From: JAUYQR01 sp050632395
Lineage (GTDB): Bacteria; Pseudomonadota; Alphaproteobacteria; Rhodobacterales; Rhodobacteraceae
Assembly (NCBI RefSeq): GCF_050632395.1
Contig: NZ_CP192600.1
Location: forward strand, 2,666,001-2,730,000
Direction: 5' to 3'
DNA length: 64,000 nt
Under the pieces are notes generated by a model. It was given only the letters and a program-made list of their open reading frames with translations. It ran no database searches and was not told the origin of the DNA. The position numbers and the translations under genes were made by a program. Of the stretch, positions 25,582 to 34,079 are shown piece by piece. Each line of letters opens with the position of its first letter. The stretch's first letter is position 1.

Positions 25582-26400
25582 TTATTCAGCGGCTTCCTTA
25601 GGCGGGGCATCGTCGCCACCGGCGGCGGGTTTCGGCTTTCTCGGGCCGCGCGGGCGGCGGGTGCGCTCTTCGCGGGGCGCGGCATCGGCTGCCGGCGCGT
25701 CCTGATTGCGTGCCTCCGGCGTCTCGATCAGGCCGGTATCGTCGCCGCCGCCAAGGTCGATCACCTCCACCTCGGCAGGCTGCTCCTCCGATCCGAAGTC
25801 GCGCCGCTCGCGGTCATCGCCACGATACTCCGACCGGTAGTCGCCGCGATCCTGCCGCTCGACACTGCGCTCGGGCCGGTCATTCGGACGGTCGCCGTTC
25901 CTGTCAACCGTCCGTTCAGCCGGCCGGTCGCGGTCATAGCTGCGCTCGCCACGCTGGTCATTGGGGCGCTCGCCACGCGGATCATTGCCACGGTCGCCGC
26001 GCGGTTCATTGCTGCGGTCGCGGTAGTCCTGCCGGTCGCGGTTGCCGTTCTGGCCCTGCCCGCCCTGCTGGCCACCCTGCCCACCCTGCTGCCCCCCGGG
26101 CTGGCCACCCTGCTGGCCGAACTGAACCTGCCGGGCTTCCTGCTCGGCTGCCATCTCGCGCATCGCTTCGGCCAGCATCCGGGTGTAATGCTCGGCGTGC
26201 TGCGAGAAGTTTTCCGCAGCAACCCGGTCGTTCGACAGCTGCGCATCCCGCGCCAACTGCTGATACTTTTCGATGATCTGCTGCGGCGTGCCGCGCACCT
26301 TGCCTTCGGGACCCGAAGAATCAAAGACGCGGTTGATGATGTTGCCGAGGGTGCGCGGGCGGTTCGCCTTGGAACGCGAGCGGGACTTGGAAGAGCGCAT
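25582..26400 (-). CDS. DUF4167 domain protein with charged low-complexity tail
   Basis: This 272-residue protein has a conserved N-terminal DUF4167 region (~1-95: RPRTLGNIINRVFDSSGPEG, EKYQQLARDAQLSNDRVAAE) and a long disordered tail rich in Gln-Gly, then Arg-Asp-Asn repeats, then acidic and Pro/Lys-rich stretches. The N-terminus is very basic (MRSSKSRSRSKANR). Function is unknown; the family is restricted to Alphaproteobacteria and nearly always follows prmC. The tail composition suggests an RNA- or ribosome-associated role, which is inference. Confidence 0.85.
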   Translation of the reverse strand: MRSSKSRSRSKANRPRTLGNIINRVFDSSGPEGKVRGTPQQIIEKYQQLARDAQLSNDRVAAENFSQHAEHYTRMLAEAMREMAAEQEARQVQFGQQGGQPGGQQGGQGGQQGGQGQNGNRDRQDYRDRSNEPRGDRGNDPRGERPNDQRGERSYDRDRPAERTVDRNGDRPNDRPERSVERQDRGDYRSEYRGDDRERRDFGSEEQPAEVEVIDLGGGDDTGLIETPEARNQDAPAADAAPREERTRRPRGPRKPKPAAGGDDAPPKEAAE

Positions 26401-26574
26401 CTTGTCCTTTGATCCAGACTATCTGGCTTCTGCCCCGCCTGAGCACCCGTTCGGGCGGCTCGCATGTCGGCAAAGGGGCGTGGTTGACGCGGGAGGGAGG
26501 AAGTTACCCCTCACCTCGCGCGAGTTGGGTTAAGCACAGCCGCGCCAACCTGACAAGGAAAATATTCGCTTTCC

Positions 26575-27408
26575 TCACCGTGGCAAGCGGGCCGTGACGA
26601 TCCGGTCGCGCCCGTCCATGTCGGGTCGCACCGTGATATCCTTCAGTTCGGTCGCAGCAAACAGTGCCGCAACCGCCGGTCCCTGTGTCGGGCCGATCTC
26701 GACGATCAGCCGGCCCCCCGGAACCAGATGCCGGGCTACGCCCGATGCAATCGCACGGTAGGCCGCCAGACCATCGCCACCCGGGGTCAGCGCCAGATGC
26801 GGCTCCCAGTCGCGGACGTCGGCGGCAATCCCGGCCATCTCGTCGGCCGCGATATAGGGCGGGTTCGACACGACGAGGTCAAACGAACCCGCGACACCGT
26901 CGAACCAGTCGGCGCGCAGAAAGGTCGCGCGCCCGGCCACCCCAAGGGTTTCGGCGTTGCAACGCGCCACCGCAAGGGCCGGTTCCGAAACATCCGTGCC
27001 GATCCCGGTCGCCGCGCCCCGCTCGGCCAGAAGTGTCGCAAGGATGGCACCGCTTCCGGTCCCAAGGTCAAGCACGCGGCCGAACTCTTCGGCAAGCGCC
27101 GCCTCGATCAGGGTTTCGGTCTCGGGACGCGGGTCCAGCACATCCGGTGTCACCGCAAAGCGCCGCCCCCAGAATTGCCGCTCGCCGACGATTTGCGCCA
27201 CCGGCTGACGCCGTTCCCGCGCAGCGACCGCCGCCGCAAACCGCACCTCGGCCTCCGGCGTCAGCACGTCCAATAGATGCAGCGTCAGCCGGTCCGCGCC
27301 GATCCCCATCGCAAAGGCCATCAGCCGCCGCGCGTCGCCACCTGCCCCGCTGATCCCCGCCGCCTGCAACCGCGCCACTGCAACAGCCAGAGCCTCGGCG
27401 GCGATCAA
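26575..27408 (-). CDS. prmC: Release factor glutamine methyltransferase PrmC
   Basis: This 277-residue SAM-dependent methyltransferase modifies the GGQ glutamine of release factors. The N-terminal helical domain is followed by the SAM site VLDLGTGSGAILATLLAE near residue 112 and the catalytic NPPY motif (VSNPPYIAADE) near 182. The ATG overlaps the prfA stop by four bases, the usual prfA-prmC arrangement. Confidence 0.95.
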   Translation of the reverse strand: MIAAEALAVAVARLQAAGISGAGGDARRLMAFAMGIGADRLTLHLLDVLTPEAEVRFAAAVAARERRQPVAQIVGERQFWGRRFAVTPDVLDPRPETETLIEAALAEEFGRVLDLGTGSGAILATLLAERGAATGIGTDVSEPALAVARCNAETLGVAGRATFLRADWFDGVAGSFDLVVSNPPYIAADEMAGIAADVRDWEPHLALTPGGDGLAAYRAIASGVARHLVPGGRLIVEIGPTQGPAVAALFAATELKDITVRPDMDGRDRIVTARLPR

Positions 27409-28460
27409 CCCTCCATCTCCGCCAGCTTCTCGGCCTGATCCTGCGCCGAAAGCGCGTCGATGATCTCGCCCAGGTCGCCCGCCATGATCTGCGGCAGCGC
27501 GTACAGCGTCAGGTTGATGCGGTGATCGGTCATCCTACCTTGCGGAAAGTTGTAGGTGCGGATGCGTTCGGACCGATCCCCGGACCCGACCTGGGATTTC
27601 CGGTCCGCAGCCCGCGCCGCGTGAACCCGCTCGCGCTCGGCCTCGTAAAGCCGCGCCCGCAACACCTGCATCGCGATTTCCTTGTTTCGGTGCTGCGATT
27701 TCTCGGCACTGGTCACGATGATGCCTGTGGGCAAATGGGTGATCCGCACCGCCGAATCCGTCGTGTTCACATGCTGCCCGCCTGCGCCTGATGCGCGCAT
27801 CGTGTCGATGCGGATGTCCGAGGCGGGGATCTCGATATCCACCTCCTGCGCTTCGGGCAGCACCGCTACGGTGGCGGCAGAGGTGTGGATGCGCCCCTGC
27901 GCTTCGGTTTCCGGCACGCGCTGCACCCGGTGCACGCCGCTTTCATACTTCAGCCGCGCAAAGACCCCCTCGCCCGAGATCAGAGCCACCAGTTCCTTCA
28001 ATCCGCCAAGGTCGGAGAACTGCTGCTCAAGGACCTCGAAGGTCCAGCCCATCCGTTCGGCGTGGCGCTGGTACATTCGAGCAAGGTCCGCTGCGAAAAG
28101 GCTTGCCTCCTCGCCCCCGGTGCCGGGCCGGATCTCCAGAATGGCAGGCCGCGCATCGGCTGCGTCCTTCGGCAGCAGCGCCAACCGCAGCTCCTGTTCC
28201 ATCAGCGGAATCCGCGCCCGCAGCCGGGGAATCTCCTCCTCGGCCAGCGCCTTCATCTCGGGGTCGGCCAGCATCGCCTGCGCCTCGGCCAGATCATCAA
28301 GCGCGCGGCGATAGGCCGCGATCTCGTCGGCCACCGGCTTCAGGTCGGAATATTCGCGGCTGATCCGGGCGATTTCCGCCGGTTCCGCCCCGGCATTGAG
28401 CGAAGCCTCGAGAAACTCGAAGCGCTGGGTGATTTGGGCAAGTTTGTCTAAAGGAACCAT
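27405..28460 (-). CDS. prfA: Peptide chain release factor 1
   Basis: This 351-residue factor ends translation at UAA and UAG. It contains the GGQ motif (RASGAGGQHVNTTDSAVR) near residue 225 and the tripeptide-anticodon region (PET) in RVPETEAQGRIHTSAATV near 187. Start MVPLDKLAQITQRFEFLEA is chosen at 28460; the open frame extends 20 codons further but without conserved sequence. It is translationally coupled to prmC. Confidence 0.95.
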   Translation of the reverse strand: MVPLDKLAQITQRFEFLEASLNAGAEPAEIARISREYSDLKPVADEIAAYRRALDDLAEAQAMLADPEMKALAEEEIPRLRARIPLMEQELRLALLPKDAADARPAILEIRPGTGGEEASLFAADLARMYQRHAERMGWTFEVLEQQFSDLGGLKELVALISGEGVFARLKYESGVHRVQRVPETEAQGRIHTSAATVAVLPEAQEVDIEIPASDIRIDTMRASGAGGQHVNTTDSAVRITHLPTGIIVTSAEKSQHRNKEIAMQVLRARLYEAERERVHAARAADRKSQVGSGDRSERIRTYNFPQGRMTDHRINLTLYALPQIMAGDLGEIIDALSAQDQAEKLAEMEG

Positions 28461-28509
28461 GCCGCGGGTGTCGCCCAACTGGGCCAGCCGGTCAAGGGCG
28501 CCCGGCCTT

Positions 28510-28557
28510 GGGGGTTTCACACCCCCAAACCCCCGTGGGATATTTTCGCAAAGAGGA
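28510..28557 (-). repeat. Intergenic hairpin plus tail, likely a dispersed Rhodobacteraceae terminator element
   Basis: Between DUF1499 and prfA lies GGGGG-TTTCACA-CCCCC (28510-28526) followed by AAACCCCCGTGGGATATTTTCGC. This G-run/C-run hairpin with a 'GATATTTTCGCAAAGAGGAAG' style tail resembles short elements scattered between genes in this family. Only one copy is present in the window, so the repeat status comes from general knowledge. Confidence 0.4.
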
Positions 28558-28560
28558 AGA

Positions 28561-28977
28561 TCAGAGCCGCGCTTGCCAGTCTTTCAGGCGCGCGGCGTTG
28601 ATCCCCATGTCGCCGCGGCCAAAGCGCAGGCGGGCGAAGATGTAAACGCCGTCCTCGCGGACCTCGGCCGTGGTGTAGTCGGGAAACCCCCAAAGCGCGC
28701 TGCGCGTGACCCATGTTATGCGCCCCGTTTCGGGGCTGCCGGCCAGCCGCACCGTGCGCGGCGTCGCCATTGCCACCGCATCGAGCGCGGCAAGCAGTGC
28801 GACCGGTGGGCGCGCAGGATCGGTCAGGCGCAGCGTGGCCCAACCGTCACCCGCCACAACCTCGCCCCATGGACCCTCGGCTTTTGGGGACACATGCCAG
28901 CGCCCGATGTCGGATGGTGCCAACCGCACATAGGCCGCGAAGGCCAGAACCAGCCCGATAAGGAGGTAACTTGTCAC
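28561..28977 (-). CDS. DUF1499 family protein
   Basis: This 138-residue protein has an N-terminal membrane segment (SYLLIGLVLAFAAYVRL) and the DUF1499 pattern (residues ~70-135, ITWVTRSALWGFPDYTTAEV and RLRFGRGDMGINAARLKDW). The family is of unknown function. GTG at 28977 is preferred because AGGAG stands eight bases upstream; an earlier in-frame GTG at 28995 would add six residues. It lies 45 bases after speB on the same strand. Confidence 0.8.
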   Translation of the reverse strand: MTSYLLIGLVLAFAAYVRLAPSDIGRWHVSPKAEGPWGEVVAGDGWATLRLTDPARPPVALLAALDAVAMATPRTVRLAGSPETGRITWVTRSALWGFPDYTTAEVREDGVYIFARLRFGRGDMGINAARLKDWQARL

Positions 28978-29022
28978 GCGCACTGCTCCTGCCACCGCTT
29001 CTCCTTCTCCGCTACCACGGCT

Positions 29023-29988
29023 TCATCTTTGGGTCCGCGCCCAATGGTAGAGGCAGATCAGATCATAGGCGACATGCGCCCCGGCAATCGCCGTCGCCCC
29101 CGTCGTGTCGTAGGGCGGCGACACCTCGACGATATCGCCGCCGACCATGTTGATCCCCGCCAGATCGCGCAGGCACGCCGCCGCCTGCCAGCTGTGCAGG
29201 CCACCCCAGACCGGAGTCCCCGTGCCCGGCGCCGCCGAAGGATCAAGGCAGTCGATGTCGAAGGTCACATAGGTCGGTTTGTCTCCGACGATATCCTTGG
29301 CCTTCGCCACCGCCGCCGCCACGCCGCGCTCGTGCACCTCGCGCGCATCTATCACATGCACGCCAAGGTAATCTTCCGTCGTGGTGCGGATGCCGATCTG
29401 GACCGAGCGTTTCGGATCCACGATCCCGGTCTTCACCGCCTTGTAGAGCATGGTGCCGTGGTCGATCCGGCTCAGGTCGTCATCCGGCCAGAGGTCGGAA
29501 TGCGCATCGAAATGAATCACACCGAGCGGCCCGAACTTTTCCGCATAAGCCTTTAGGATCGGGTAGGTGATGTAGTGGTCACCCCCGAGCGTGACCGTTC
29601 CCGCCCCGGCGGCAAGGATCGTGCGGATATGCGCCGTCAGCGTATCGGGGAAATCCGACACTTTGGCATAGTCAAAAGCGCAGTCGCCGTAATCGACGAT
29701 GCTCATGTCTTCCAACGGGTTGGTCGGCCAACCGTAAGGCGGATCGTAAGGCATCAGGCTTGACGCCTCGCGGATCGCACGCGGGCCGAACCGGGTGCCG
29801 GCGCGATGCGTGACCGCTTGATCGAACGGCACGCCCGTGATCGCAAGATCGACCCCGCTCAGATCCTTCGTGTAGGTCCGGCGCAGGAAACTCGTCGCGC
29901 CGCCGAACGCGTTCTCAAACGCGTACCCCCGGTTGGATTTGCGGGTGAACGCAGTGTCGACCTGCGTCTTTGCATCTTCAAGTGCCAT
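29023..29988 (-). CDS. speB: Agmatinase
   Basis: This 321-residue binuclear Mn ureohydrolase would turn agmatine into putrescine and urea. Metal-binding motifs are visible: GGDHYITYP, FDAHSD and FDIDCLDPSAAPGTGTP. Length and the N-terminal RGYAFENAFGGATSFLRR stretch fit the agmatinase/guanidinobutyrase group; the latter substrate cannot be excluded. ATG at 29988 is chosen over an upstream in-frame TTG at 30009. It is divergent from the RidA gene. Confidence 0.88.
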   Translation of the reverse strand: MALEDAKTQVDTAFTRKSNRGYAFENAFGGATSFLRRTYTKDLSGVDLAITGVPFDQAVTHRAGTRFGPRAIREASSLMPYDPPYGWPTNPLEDMSIVDYGDCAFDYAKVSDFPDTLTAHIRTILAAGAGTVTLGGDHYITYPILKAYAEKFGPLGVIHFDAHSDLWPDDDLSRIDHGTMLYKAVKTGIVDPKRSVQIGIRTTTEDYLGVHVIDAREVHERGVAAAVAKAKDIVGDKPTYVTFDIDCLDPSAAPGTGTPVWGGLHSWQAAACLRDLAGINMVGGDIVEVSPPYDTTGATAIAGAHVAYDLICLYHWARTQR

Positions 29989-30189
29989 GACTGTCTCGGA
30001 TTGGTTCAAGCGCGCAGTCGTTGCAATCGGAGACGCGCGGATCCGGTCAGGGACAAAAGCCCGATCACCGGGGACAAGTCAAGCCTCGCGACCCGCGCGC
30101 AAGCCACATGCACAGAACGCGCTTTGTGTGCCGCGTTCTGCTAGTCTTCGGTGCGGGCACCAGCCCGGTGGATCGGACCAGAGGATTTC

Positions 30190-30570
30190 ATGACGCGACA
30201 CATCATCTTCACCCCCGATGCCGCAAAACCGCCAGCCACCTATTCCCAGGCGGTCAAGGCCGCCGGTCTGGTCTTTGTCTCGGGCACCGGGCCGGCAGAT
30301 CCCGCAACCGGCCAGATCGTCGGCACCACCATCCAGGACCAGACCCGCCAGTGCCTGACCAACATCACGATGATCCTGCGGGCGGCGGGAACCTCGCTTG
30401 ATCGCGCCGCCAGCTTCACCATCATCCTTGCCGACGAGGATGATTTCGCCGGCATGAACGAGGAATGGCTGCGCTGGTTTCCCACCGATCCGCCCGCCCG
30501 TCAGGCCGCGAAACTGCCGGTGCGCGTCGCCGGGCTGAAGGTCTCGATCGCCTGCATTGCCGAGGCCTAA
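30190..30570 (+). CDS. RidA family enamine/imine deaminase
   Basis: This 126-residue protein belongs to the YjgF/RidA family, which hydrolyses reactive 2-aminoacrylate and similar enamines produced by PLP enzymes. FVSGTGPADPATGQIVG and the C-terminal PARQAAKLPVRVAGLKVSI with the conserved Arg are visible. ATG at 30190 follows GAGGA. It converges on an aminotransferase gene, overlapping by four bases at the stops. Confidence 0.87.
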   Translation: MTRHIIFTPDAAKPPATYSQAVKAAGLVFVSGTGPADPATGQIVGTTIQDQTRQCLTNITMILRAAGTSLDRAASFTIILADEDDFAGMNEEWLRWFPTDPPARQAAKLPVRVAGLKVSIACIAEA

Positions 30571-31985
30571 CCGATCCGGAACCCCTCGCGCACCAGCTCG
30601 TCCGTCACTTGGACGATCGCCTTTTCAAGCGTTTCGGCCACAAAATCCACGTCCCTCTCGGTGATCACTAAGGGCGGCGACATCACGTTCAGATGCCCCA
30701 TCGGCCGCACCAGCAAGCCCATCGCCTCGGCCGCGTTGGAGATGCGCTTGGACTCCCCGGCCTCATCCGGCAACAAGGCCTTCGTCCCCTTGTCAGCCAC
30801 GCTTTCCACGCACAGCATCAGCTTGCGCCCCCGTACATCGCCGATCAGCGGCAGATCGCCCAGCGCCGCCATCCTCGTCTCGAAATAGCTGCCCACCCGC
30901 GCCGCCTGCGCCAAAAGCCCCTCGCGCTCCATGATCTCGATGTTCTTCAGCCCTGCCGCGCACGACACCGGATGCCCCGAATAGGTGAACCCCGCGGTGA
31001 ACCAGCGCGACCCGTCCGCCGCCATCGCATCCCACATCCGGTCAGAAATGATCAGCGCCCCCAAGGGCACGTAGCCCGAGGTCAGCCCCTTCGCCGTGCA
31101 GATCATGTCGGGCTGCACCCCGAACTCCTCAAGGCTGGCAAACCAGTGCCCCAGCCGCCCGAACGACGTCACCACCTCGTCAGCGATGAACAGGATGTCG
31201 TGGCGCTGGCAAACGTCCCACATCCGTTTCAGATACCCCTCGGGCGGCACGATCACCCCGCCAGACGCCTGGATCGGCTCGGCGATGAAGCCGCCGATGC
31301 GGTCAGCACCTACCCGCTCGAGCAGCGCCTCGAACTCCGCCACCAGCCAGTCGCAGAACTCCGCTTCGCTGATCCCCTCGGGCCGCCGATACGGGTTCGG
31401 CACCGAAAGATGATGGATACCCGTCTCCTTGTAGCGGAACTCCGGCACCCGGTCGCCCGGCCGCTTGCCCACCGACTGCGCAAGGTAGGTCGATCCGTGA
31501 TAGCTGTAATCCCGCGCGACGATGTCGGTCTTGTCGGGCCGGCCCATGCAGGTCTGGTAATAGGCGACCGTCCGCACTGCCGTATCCACCGCCGTCGACC
31601 CGCCCGTGGTGAACATCACCCGGTTCAGATCGCCCGGCGCCAGTTCCGCGAGCTTTGCCGCCAGCCGCGCCGACGGGTCGTTGGTCATGTCGACGAAGGT
31701 GTTGGAAAACGCCAGCCGCTCCGCCTGCGCCCCGATCGCCTCGGCCATCTCGCGCCGCCCAAGCCCGATGTTGGTGCACCAAAGCCCGCCCACCGCATCG
31801 AAATACCGCCGCCCCTCGGCATCCCACAACCACGCCCCCTCGCCGCGCGAAATCACCATCGCACCTTCGCGTTCGAACGGGCCAAAGTTGGTCCAAGGGT
31901 GCAAGGAATGCGCCCGGTCCATCTCCCAAAGATCTTCCGGCGAGGGCGAGTTCAAGGCAAGCGAGGCGGTCATGACATTCTCCAT
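30567..31985 (-). CDS. PLP-dependent class III (omega) aminotransferase
   Basis: This 472-residue enzyme has the class III pattern: GGSTAVDTAVRTV near residue 128, the Asp of FIADEVVTSFGRLG near 253 and the PLP lysine in CTAKGLTSGYVPLG near 282. Relatives use taurine, putrescine, beta-alanine or aromatic amines with pyruvate as acceptor. Start ATG at 31985 (AGGG upstream) or 31973 (GGAG upstream) are equally plausible. A TTTGATCAAA palindrome is 21 bases upstream. Confidence 0.88.
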   Translation of the reverse strand: MENVMTASLALNSPSPEDLWEMDRAHSLHPWTNFGPFEREGAMVISRGEGAWLWDAEGRRYFDAVGGLWCTNIGLGRREMAEAIGAQAERLAFSNTFVDMTNDPSARLAAKLAELAPGDLNRVMFTTGGSTAVDTAVRTVAYYQTCMGRPDKTDIVARDYSYHGSTYLAQSVGKRPGDRVPEFRYKETGIHHLSVPNPYRRPEGISEAEFCDWLVAEFEALLERVGADRIGGFIAEPIQASGGVIVPPEGYLKRMWDVCQRHDILFIADEVVTSFGRLGHWFASLEEFGVQPDMICTAKGLTSGYVPLGALIISDRMWDAMAADGSRWFTAGFTYSGHPVSCAAGLKNIEIMEREGLLAQAARVGSYFETRMAALGDLPLIGDVRGRKLMLCVESVADKGTKALLPDEAGESKRISNAAEAMGLLVRPMGHLNVMSPPLVITERDVDFVAETLEKAIVQVTDELVREGFRIG

Positions 31986-32005
31986 CTTCGACCCGACCCT
32001 AGCAT

Positions 32006-32015
32006 TTTGATCAAA
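32006..32015. promoter_or_regulatory. TTTGATCAAA palindrome upstream of aminotransferase
   Basis: This 10-bp perfect palindrome lies 21 bases ahead of the aminotransferase ATG. The same 10-mer occurs 32 bases ahead of the M20 amidohydrolase at 33818, so the two genes may share a regulator. Confidence 0.4.
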
Positions 32016-32197
32016 TTATCGCCACCCCCGCCAACGCGCAAAAAGTTGTGCCCGTCTGGCCACGGGCGGGCAAAGGTTGATCCGGCGCGCCGCCCCCCCC
32101 TCGCGCGATTCGCACCGCTTCCCCTTCGCCATATATCCCCTGCGGAGCATACCTGAGCCGGTCCGGGCCCCGCCCGGCCAGCGAGGCAAAAGTCGTG

Positions 32198-32215
32198 CGC
32201 CGGGCCTGCCCGGCG
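32198..32215. other. GC-rich inverted repeat in the gap after the DUF6636 gene
   Basis: CGCCGGGC-CT-GCCCGGCG is a perfect 8-bp-arm inverted repeat, 27 bases past the DUF6636-like stop. It may end that transcript, but no T run follows. The rest of 31986-32241 shows no gene. Confidence 0.35.
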
Positions 32216-32241
32216 ATCATCCTGTCTGGCACCGATCCCCG

Positions 32242-32643
32242 TCAGAACAGCCGCTGCCGCGCCCGCGCCACCTGAAACCCGTGTCCCTGCCCGTTGGTGC
32301 AGGTCATCCCGGTTTCCGCCGACACGCAGGAAATCCCGCCCAACGACACCGCATCGCCATACACCAGCACGGGGTTGCCGGGGTCGATCACCGTGTCGCC
32401 GACGCAGGCCAGCACCCCCGCCCCGCGCGCGCCCACCGCGAACGCCAGCCCCCAGTCCAGATCGCAGCCGGGCGGCGCTTCGCGGTAACTCGGCACCAGA
32501 TCGCGCAGGTCACAACGCGCCTCGGCCCCGCTCGCATCGCGATAGATCATGCAGTGGATGTTTCCGGTCGGCGACTGGAACCCCACGTAGTCCTGCGCCG
32601 CCGCCGGCCCCGCCAGCACCAGAAACCCTAGCATCCACCGCAT
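32242..32643 (-). CDS. Secreted DUF6636-like small protein
   Basis: This 133-residue secreted protein has a signal peptide ending near residue 17 (GPAAAQD). The mature part carries GFQSPTGNIHCMIY, resembling the DUF6636 family, and five cysteines (CMIY, RCDL, GCDL, ACVG, SCVS) plus a late CTNG. Function is unknown. ATG at 32643 with AGGGG seven bases upstream is preferred; an ATG five codons earlier overlaps the upstream stop by four bases and is also possible. It is likely cotranscribed with the M20 gene. Confidence 0.65.
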   Translation of the reverse strand: MRWMLGFLVLAGPAAAQDYVGFQSPTGNIHCMIYRDASGAEARCDLRDLVPSYREAPPGCDLDWGLAFAVGARGAGVLACVGDTVIDPGNPVLVYGDAVSLGGISCVSAETGMTCTNGQGHGFQVARARQRLF

Positions 32644-32654
32644 CGTCCGACCCC

Positions 32655-33818
32655 TCATGCCAAAGGCTGCGCCCGCTCCACCAATGCTGCAAAGAAACTG
32701 GCCCCCACCGGCGCCGCCTCGTCGTTGAAATCATAGGCCGGATGGTGCAACCCCGCTCCCGGCCCGATCCCCATGAACAGATACGCCCCCGGCCGCGCTT
32801 CCAGCATATAGCTGAAATCCTCCGACCCCATCTCGCGGCCGGCATGCGCGTCCACCGCCTCCGGTCCGACAACCTCCCGCGCCACTTCGGCGGCAAACTC
32901 CGCCTCCGCCTCGTGGTTGATCGTCGGCGGATAGCCCCAGTCGTAATCGACCCGCGCCGTCACCCCGTAGGCCGCCGCATGACCCTCCACGATCTCGTGG
33001 AACCGCTTCTTCAACAGCGCCCGCACATCAGGCTTGAAGCAACGGATCGTGGCGCAGAACATCGCTTCCTCCGGAATGATGTTTGACGCCGTCCCGGTGT
33101 GGATCTGCGTGACCGAAATCACCGCCTCGTCCAGCGCATGGACGTTGCGCGGGATGATCGTCTGCATCGCGCTCACCATTCCCACCAGTGCGACCACCGG
33201 ATCGACGCATTCATGCGGCGTCGCCCCATGCCCGCCCTTGCCCGTGATATGGACATAGGCCGTGTCAACCGACGCCATCAGCGCCCCCGGCGTGGTGCGG
33301 AAATGCCCGAATGCCACGTTCGGCGCGTTGTGGATGCCGTAGACCTGCCCGATGCCAAAGCGGTCCATGATGCCTTCCTGCACCATCACCTGCCCCCCGC
33401 CACCATCCTCTTCCGCCGGCTGGAAGATCAACGCCACGCGCCCCGAAAACCGCCGCGTCTCGGCCAGATACTTCGCCGCGCCCAGCAGCATGGTCACATG
33501 CCCGTCATGCCCGCAGGCGTGCATCTTGCCCTTCACCGTCGAGGCGTGCTCCGCCCCCGTCAGCTCCTCGATCGGCAGCGCGTCCATGTCGGCGCGCAAG
33601 CCGATGGTCGGCCCATCTACCTGCCCATTGATGATCGCAACGATCCCGGTCTTCGCGATCCCCTCGTGGATCTCGTCCACCCCCATCTCGCGCAGCCGCG
33701 CCACGATGAACGCCGCCGTCTCATGGCACTCGAACGCCAGTTCCGGGTGCTGATGCAGATGCCGCCGCCAGCCCTTCATTTCCTCGGCATACGACGCGAT
33801 ACGGTTCAGGACGGGCAT
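32655..33818 (-). CDS. M20 amidohydrolase (hippurate hydrolase / aminoacylase type)
   Basis: This 387-residue metallo-amidohydrolase has the typical motifs RRHLHQHPELAFECHETA near residue 18, HACGHDGHVTMLLGAA near 101, FQPAEEDGGGG near 135 and a late HHPAYDFND. Members remove acyl groups from amino acids (HipO, aminoacylase). It is preceded by a good ribosome site (GAAGGAA) and a TTTGATCAAA palindrome, and overlaps the DUF6636-like frame. Confidence 0.9.
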   Translation of the reverse strand: MPVLNRIASYAEEMKGWRRHLHQHPELAFECHETAAFIVARLREMGVDEIHEGIAKTGIVAIINGQVDGPTIGLRADMDALPIEELTGAEHASTVKGKMHACGHDGHVTMLLGAAKYLAETRRFSGRVALIFQPAEEDGGGGQVMVQEGIMDRFGIGQVYGIHNAPNVAFGHFRTTPGALMASVDTAYVHITGKGGHGATPHECVDPVVALVGMVSAMQTIIPRNVHALDEAVISVTQIHTGTASNIIPEEAMFCATIRCFKPDVRALLKKRFHEIVEGHAAAYGVTARVDYDWGYPPTINHEAEAEFAAEVAREVVGPEAVDAHAGREMGSEDFSYMLEARPGAYLFMGIGPGAGLHHPAYDFNDEAAPVGASFFAALVERAQPLA

Positions 33819-33849
33819 GGCAGACGTTCCTTCAGGCTTAGATTGAGAC

Positions 33850-33859
33850 TTTGATCAAA
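33850..33859. promoter_or_regulatory. TTTGATCAAA palindrome upstream of M20 amidohydrolase
   Basis: This is the second copy of the 10-bp palindrome, 32 bases before the M20 ATG. Both copies sit at about the same distance ahead of a metabolic gene on the same strand. Confidence 0.4.
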
Positions 33860-33962
33860 TCCGAAATCCGATGGAACCTCAATCAGTGAAGCGACAGCCG
33901 CGCCGAACGGTCACGACCCCGCGCACCCCGCCTGAAGGTCCGTGGCAGCAATGGCGGCCAAC

Positions 33963-33984
33963 GATGATGCAAAACCGCATCATC
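33963..33984. repeat. 8-bp-arm inverted repeat upstream of the outer-membrane protein gene
   Basis: GATGATGC-AAAACC-GCATCATC is a perfect inverted repeat about 100 bases before the outer-membrane protein ATG and 145 bases ahead of the M20 gene. It could be an operator or a transcript hairpin; nothing more can be said. Confidence 0.35.
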
Positions 33985-34079
33985 CCGGCAGAATCGGCGC
34001 GGCGTACCGGGTTCGATTGGCTCACATGCAGTAATTGCAGTATGATGTGAATTATAACAAGTTAGCAAAGGAGCCTGAA

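Noticed and set aside
26556..26575. Six-base-pair hairpin (AGGAAA / TTTCCT) at the prmC stop as a terminator
   Set aside because: The stem is short, AT-rich, overlaps the stop codon and has no T run after it on the minus strand.
28960..29153. Perfect AAGGAGGT ribosome-site match followed by TTG on the plus strand
   Set aside because: It lies at the start of the minus-strand DUF1499 gene and the 60-codon product overlaps speB in antisense with no domain; most likely chance.
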